Origin: Verrucomicrobiota bacterium
Lineage (GTDB): Bacteria > Verrucomicrobiota > Verrucomicrobiae > Chthoniobacterales > UBA10450
Reading direction: 5' to 3'
Assembly: GCA_005887855.1 (NCBI GenBank)
Contig: VBQB01000031.1
Coordinates: 1 to 9,768, forward strand
Length of the DNA: 9,768 bases
The translations under genes were made by a program, and so were the position numbers. How positions within the stretch are numbered: position 1 is the first letter of the stretch; every line of letters starts with the position of its first letter. Below, one piece after another: positions 7,019 to 9,768 of this stretch. The notes under the pieces were generated by a model that saw only the letters and a program-made list of their open reading frames with translations, ran no database searches and was not told the origin of the DNA.

Positions 7019-7770
7019 ATTTGTGTGTCGATCTTAACGCCGATTTGGGCGAAGGCGCTGGGCATGATGCCGAGCTGCTGGAACTCGTTTCGTCCGCGAG
7101 CATTGCCTGCGGTTTTCACGCCGGCGACTCGGACACAATGCGTGAGGCGGTTTCAGCAGCGTGCGATCACGGCGTCTCCGTTGGTGCGCATCCGAGCCTT
7201 TTCGATCGCGAGAATTTCGGTCGCAAAGAATTGGCGGTCATGCCTGATGAGGTATTTAACGCAGTGACCTATCAACTCGGCGTTTTCCAAGCGATCGCCG
7301 AGACGCTCGGTGTCCGTCCGAATCACGTGAAACCGCATGGTGCGCTCTATAACATGGCGGTACGTGACGAAAAACTTGCAGACGTGATAACACGCGCCAT
7401 TCTGGCCGTCGATTCATCCTTGATTTTATTCGCGTCGGGCAAGAGTGCACTCGCGCGAGCTGGCGAAGCGGCGAAGTTGCACGTCGCACCCGAAGTTTTC
7501 GCCGATCGAAATTATCTAAGCGACGGCTCACTCGTTCCGCGTACGCGACCGGATGCCTTGCTGCATGATCCTCGGGAAGCCGGGGTGCGTGTTCTTCGAA
7601 TGCTGCGTGAAGGGAAAGTTCGCGCTGTCGATGGAAAAGATGTCGATGTCCGCGTCGAGACGATTTGCGTGCACGGCGATACACCCGGAGCGGTGGAATT
7701 TGCGCAGGCGTTGCGTTCGCGCCTCGCGGCCGAAGGAGTCGTGATTCGCGCTCCGAAATTTTCCGAATGA
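7015..7770 (+). CDS. pxpA: 5-oxoprolinase subunit PxpA (LamB/YcsF family)
   Basis: A complete 251-residue LamB/YcsF-family protein, standard length (about 245-255). It is the catalytic-side partner of PxpB-PxpC in ATP-dependent cleavage of 5-oxoproline to glutamate. Visible conserved blocks: N-terminal VDLNADLGEG (5-14); SIACGFHAGD (29-38); GVSVGAHPSLFDRENFGRK (53-71); HVKPHGALYN (104-113); the APEVFADRNYLSDGSLVPR block (158-176); and near the C terminus ETICVHGDTPGA (215-226). All the conserved Asp, His and Glu residues of the (beta/alpha)-barrel-like active site appear present. The ATG at 7015 overlaps the TGA of the pxpC frame (ATGA), implying coupling to ribosomes that finish the C-terminal part of pxpC. 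Its own stop overlaps the permease start. It would be non-functional as an oxoprolinase if PxpC were truly lost. Confidence 0.95.
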   Translation: MNLCVDLNADLGEGAGHDAELLELVSSASIACGFHAGDSDTMREAVSAACDHGVSVGAHPSLFDRENFGRKELAVMPDEVFNAVTYQLGVFQAIAETLGVRPNHVKPHGALYNMAVRDEKLADVITRAILAVDSSLILFASGKSALARAGEAAKLHVAPEVFADRNYLSDGSLVPRTRPDALLHDPREAGVRVLRMLREGKVRAVDGKDVDVRVETICVHGDTPGAVEFAQALRSRLAAEGVVIRAPKFSE

Positions 7771-9257
7771 GCGGGAAGACCGACAATCAAAAATTAATCC
7801 GCGCTCTTGGGCCGGTGGACGCAACGATGATCGTGATGGGGTCGATGATCGGGTCGGGCATTTTCATTACCTCGGCGGAATCCTCGAGATTAAGCGGCGC
7901 GCCAGGATGGTTGTTGCTCGCGTGGGCCGTCGCTGGTTTGTTAACGATTACTGGCGCACTCTGTTGCTCGGAGCTCGCGACCATGATGCCGCGCGCCGGC
8001 GGCGTTTACGTTTTTTTACGCGAAGCATACGGACCGTCCATCGGGTTTTTGTACGGCTGGACTTTGTTTCTGGTGATTCAAACTGGGACCATCGCTGCGG
8101 TCGCGATTGCGTTCGCAAAATTTCTCGGCGTTTTTGTCGCTGCGGTTTCACCGGACAATTATTTGATCGCGCCAATTTCGTTAGGCAGCTACGCCATTAG
8201 CTTGTCGATAGAGCAATTGGTTGCGATTGCCTTGATCGCGTTGCTGACATGGACGAACACGCGCGGACTGGAAGTCGGGAAAATTATCCAAAACACCTTC
8301 ACGTTTGCAAAGACGGCTGCGCTTGCCGCTGTGGTCGTCATTGGCTTGTCGTTAGGCTGGCACGCCAACTCAGCTGCGCTGACATCGACATGGTGGGATT
8401 CGTGGGCGAACGGCTGGAGCCCGCAAATTGCGCAACCCGGATTCACGTTCGTCGGTGGACTCGCACTCATCTTGCTATTCGGAAAATCGATGGTCGGCCC
8501 GCTTTTCGCGCAGACGGCGTGGACGAATGTGACTTTCATCGGCAGCGAAGTACGCGACCCGGGAAAGAATCTTGTGCGCGCGCTCCTGTTCGGATGCGGC
8601 AGCGTGGTCATTCTTTATTTGCTGGCCAATGTTGCCTATCTCGCCGTGTTGCCATTTTCAGAAATTCAGCACGCGCCGCAAAATCGCGTGGCGGTGGCGA
8701 TGATGAACGCCGTCTTCGGTCATCCCGGCGCGATGTGCATGGCGGCGGCGATCATGATTTCCACTTTCGGTTGCGATAATGGTCTGATTCTTTCCGGCGC
8801 CCGCGTTTACTATGCGATGGCACGCGACCGCCTGTTCTTCGAAAAAGTCGGGACGATCAATCGCAATCATGTTCCCGCAGCAGCTTTGCTGGCGCAGGGA
8901 ATCTGGACCGCATTCTTAACGCTGCCGCGAACTATAACAACGAACGCTGCGACACATGAGGTGACTTACGGAAACGTTTACAACCAACTGCTCGAATACA
9001 TCATCTCCGCCGATTTGCTTTTTTATCTGCTGATGGTTGTTGCGTTGATCATTTTGCGACGAAAAGCACCCGCGGCCGAGCGTCCCTATCGCACCTGGGG
9101 TTATCCGATTGTGCCGACTATTTCGATCTTGCTTGCGGGCCTATTGATTCTCGATCTTGCCTGGCTCGCGCCAACTACTTCCGGAATCGGAATTTTAATC
9201 GTGCTCACCGGCGTGCCGGTTTATTTTTTATGGCGCAAAGCCGCGCCGAGTGAATGA
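7767..9257 (+). CDS. APC-superfamily amino acid permease, candidate 5-oxoproline transporter
   Basis: A 496-residue inner-membrane transporter with about 12 hydrophobic helices. Helix 1 carries the substrate-binding unwound motif GSMIGSGIF (25-33). It is followed by PGWLLLAWAVAGLLTITGAL and the SELATMMPRAGGVYVFLREA loop (68-87), both hallmarks of the APC family, especially LAT-like and YcaM/CtrA-like permeases. Further matches are LTWTNTRGLEVGKIIQN (160-176), a helix-6/7 region with GSEVRDPGKNLVRALLFG, and a C-terminal RRKAPAAERPYRTWGYPIVP before the last two helices. It imports or exchanges an amino acid or close relative; the exact substrate cannot be read. Because its ATG at 7767 overlaps the pxpA stop (ATGA), 5-oxoproline or a glutamate-related compound is a reasonable inference. 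An in-frame upstream start at 7665 would run antisense-like through pxpA and is rejected. Confidence 0.9.
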   Translation: MSGKTDNQKLIRALGPVDATMIVMGSMIGSGIFITSAESSRLSGAPGWLLLAWAVAGLLTITGALCCSELATMMPRAGGVYVFLREAYGPSIGFLYGWTLFLVIQTGTIAAVAIAFAKFLGVFVAAVSPDNYLIAPISLGSYAISLSIEQLVAIALIALLTWTNTRGLEVGKIIQNTFTFAKTAALAAVVVIGLSLGWHANSAALTSTWWDSWANGWSPQIAQPGFTFVGGLALILLFGKSMVGPLFAQTAWTNVTFIGSEVRDPGKNLVRALLFGCGSVVILYLLANVAYLAVLPFSEIQHAPQNRVAVAMMNAVFGHPGAMCMAAAIMISTFGCDNGLILSGARVYYAMARDRLFFEKVGTINRNHVPAAALLAQGIWTAFLTLPRTITTNAATHEVTYGNVYNQLLEYIISADLLFYLLMVVALIILRRKAPAAERPYRTWGYPIVPTISILLAGLLILDLAWLAPTTSGIGILIVLTGVPVYFLWRKAAPSE

Positions 9258-9290
9258 ATCCGTTTTAGGTCCCGGGCGCGAACCTTTTAT

Positions 9291-9482
9291 ATGCCAGCAA
9301 GATCAAAGAAACAGCAAATGGCCGCGGGCGCAGCGCTCGCCGCGAAGCGGGGAAAACGGTCGAAGTCGTCGCTCAAAGGACCATCCAGATCGATGGCGAA
9401 ATCAATGAGCCAGAAAGAACTGCGCAAGATGGCCAAGACCAAGCGTAAGGGAAAGCCGACAAGCAAGCGTAAGAAGCGTTAA
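9291..9482 (+). CDS. Small basic DUF3008-like protein
   Basis: A 63-residue very basic protein starting MPARSKKQQMAAGAALAAKR and containing SRSMAKSMSQKELRKMAKTK followed by a Lys/Arg-rich end. The pattern 'MPAxSKxQQ...A..xxRGK...K.MAKSMSxKEL..xAKTKxKGxP' is that of DUF3008, a widespread short family of unknown function. The usual family ending KTKHKGLPEKK is here KTKRKGKPTSKRKKR, more basic than typical. Binding to nucleic acid is plausible from charge alone. It stands alone: the permease ends 33 bases upstream and the next gene converges with 21 bases between stops. The ATG is directly preceded by the AT-rich CCTTTTAT, which lacks a Shine-Dalgarno; an own promoter very close to the start is possible but unproven. 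Confidence 0.72.
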   Translation: MPARSKKQQMAAGAALAAKRGKRSKSSLKGPSRSMAKSMSQKELRKMAKTKRKGKPTSKRKKR

Positions 9483-9503
9483 CGCGAGCGCGTGCAACCG
9501 AGT

Positions 9504-9768
9504 TCACTGAGTTCTGGCTGCCGTACGTTTCAGGCGATAACCGTCAGCCATTGCGCCATAACCAGCGGAATATTCGACGAGACCGACGCCTTTTTTCCAG
9601 ACGACCTTCCTGAAGTGCCCCGAGCTGTGGCTGGCCAGATAAGTGCATTGGTCGCCCTTCAATTCGATCGTCGTCCTCCACGGGCCCTCTTGGTGAGTGA
9701 ATTTACCGCTGGTAATTCCGTAAATTTCGTCCGGCTGGAATTCGGGCGGCTTGTCCAATTCCGAAATT
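9504..9768 (-). CDS. Hypothetical protein, C-terminal part (start beyond window)
   Basis: The frame runs from the right edge of the window to TGA at 9504-9506 and has no stop before the edge, so about 87 C-terminal residues are seen. A TTG at 9756-9758 could be a start but lacks a Shine-Dalgarno and the frame stays open upstream, so a start outside the window is more likely. I do not recognise the family. Visible features are PPEFQPDEIYGITSGKFTHQ, WRTTIELKGDQCTYLASHSS, GHFRKVVWKKGVGLVEYSAG and YGAMADGYRLKR. The alternating polar and hydrophobic residues suggest a small beta-rich domain with one cysteine. No transmembrane segment is present. It converges with the DUF3008-like gene; the 21-base gap between them shows no convincing terminator hairpin. 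Confidence 0.55.
   Translation of the reverse strand, partial: ISELDKPPEFQPDEIYGITSGKFTHQEGPWRTTIELKGDQCTYLASHSSGHFRKVVWKKGVGLVEYSAGYGAMADGYRLKRTAARTQ

Larger units (their letters stand above)
5403..9257 (+). other. Putative 5-oxoproline utilisation operon pxpB-pxpC-pxpA-permease
   Basis: Four same-strand genes overlap end to start: pxpB/pxpC by 10 bases (6113-6122), pxpC/pxpA by 4 (ATGA at 7015-7018) and pxpA/permease by 4 (ATGA at 7767-7770). This indicates one transcript with coupled translation. The first three are the known subunits of prokaryotic 5-oxoprolinase; inclusion of the permease as the substrate transporter is an inference from the overlap. The 68-base gap before pxpB (5335-5402) holds a weak extended -10-like TGCTAAGAG at 5381-5389 without a good -35. 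Confidence 0.8.

Noticed and set aside
7665..7766. Upstream extension of the permease into pxpA
   Set aside because: The extension is out-of-frame pxpA sequence; the ATG at 7767 overlaps the pxpA stop and gives a normal APC N terminus.
1..9768. Mobile element, CRISPR array, RNA gene or defence island
   Set aside because: No transposase, integrase, regular repeats, tRNA-like or rRNA-like sequence, or defence-family protein is visible; the genes are housekeeping or metabolic.

Overview
This 9.8 kb window looks like a stretch of ordinary chromosome from a moderately GC-rich (roughly mid-50s % by eye), free-living, probably soil-dwelling Gram-negative bacterium. The protein flavour, the small DUF6496 and DUF3008 proteins and the near-absence of Shine-Dalgarno sequences suggest Verrucomicrobiota (a Chthoniobacter/Udaeobacter-like lineage) or possibly Acidobacteriota. 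That assignment is an inference from general resemblance, not a search result. I see no rRNA, tRNA, CRISPR array, insertion sequence or phage gene, and no intergenic gap longer than about 110 bases.

Layout. Positions 1-1894 (+) hold the 3' end of the 2-oxoglutarate dehydrogenase E2 gene (sucB/odhB) followed by a complete dihydrolipoyl dehydrogenase (lpdA), a TCA-cycle E2-E3 pair. Positions 1921-3736 (-) hold an MFS exporter and, upstream of it, a small DUF6496 protein with a very basic histone-like tail. Divergent from these, positions 3841-5334 (+) hold a short recO, an exported YceI-family protein and a small unknown protein whose GTG start overlaps the yceI stop.

Positions 5403-9257 (+) form the most coherent unit: pxpB, pxpC and pxpA (the three subunits of prokaryotic ATP-dependent 5-oxoprolinase), followed by an APC-superfamily amino-acid permease. 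Each gene overlaps the next by 4-10 bases, so the four are almost certainly one translationally coupled operon. Its likely job is to take up 5-oxoproline or a related amino acid and open 5-oxoproline to glutamate. The surprise is that pxpC carries an in-frame TGA at codon 181, with conserved family sequence in the same frame on both sides. It is therefore a nonsense-interrupted gene, a gene split in two, a recoded gene, or an assembly error.

Positions 9291-9482 (+) encode a small basic DUF3008-like protein. It converges on an unrecognised gene (9504 to the window edge, -) whose start lies outside the window. I did not find a novel multi-gene defence or mobile system. The interrupted pxpC inside an otherwise intact coupled operon is the observation most worth following up.
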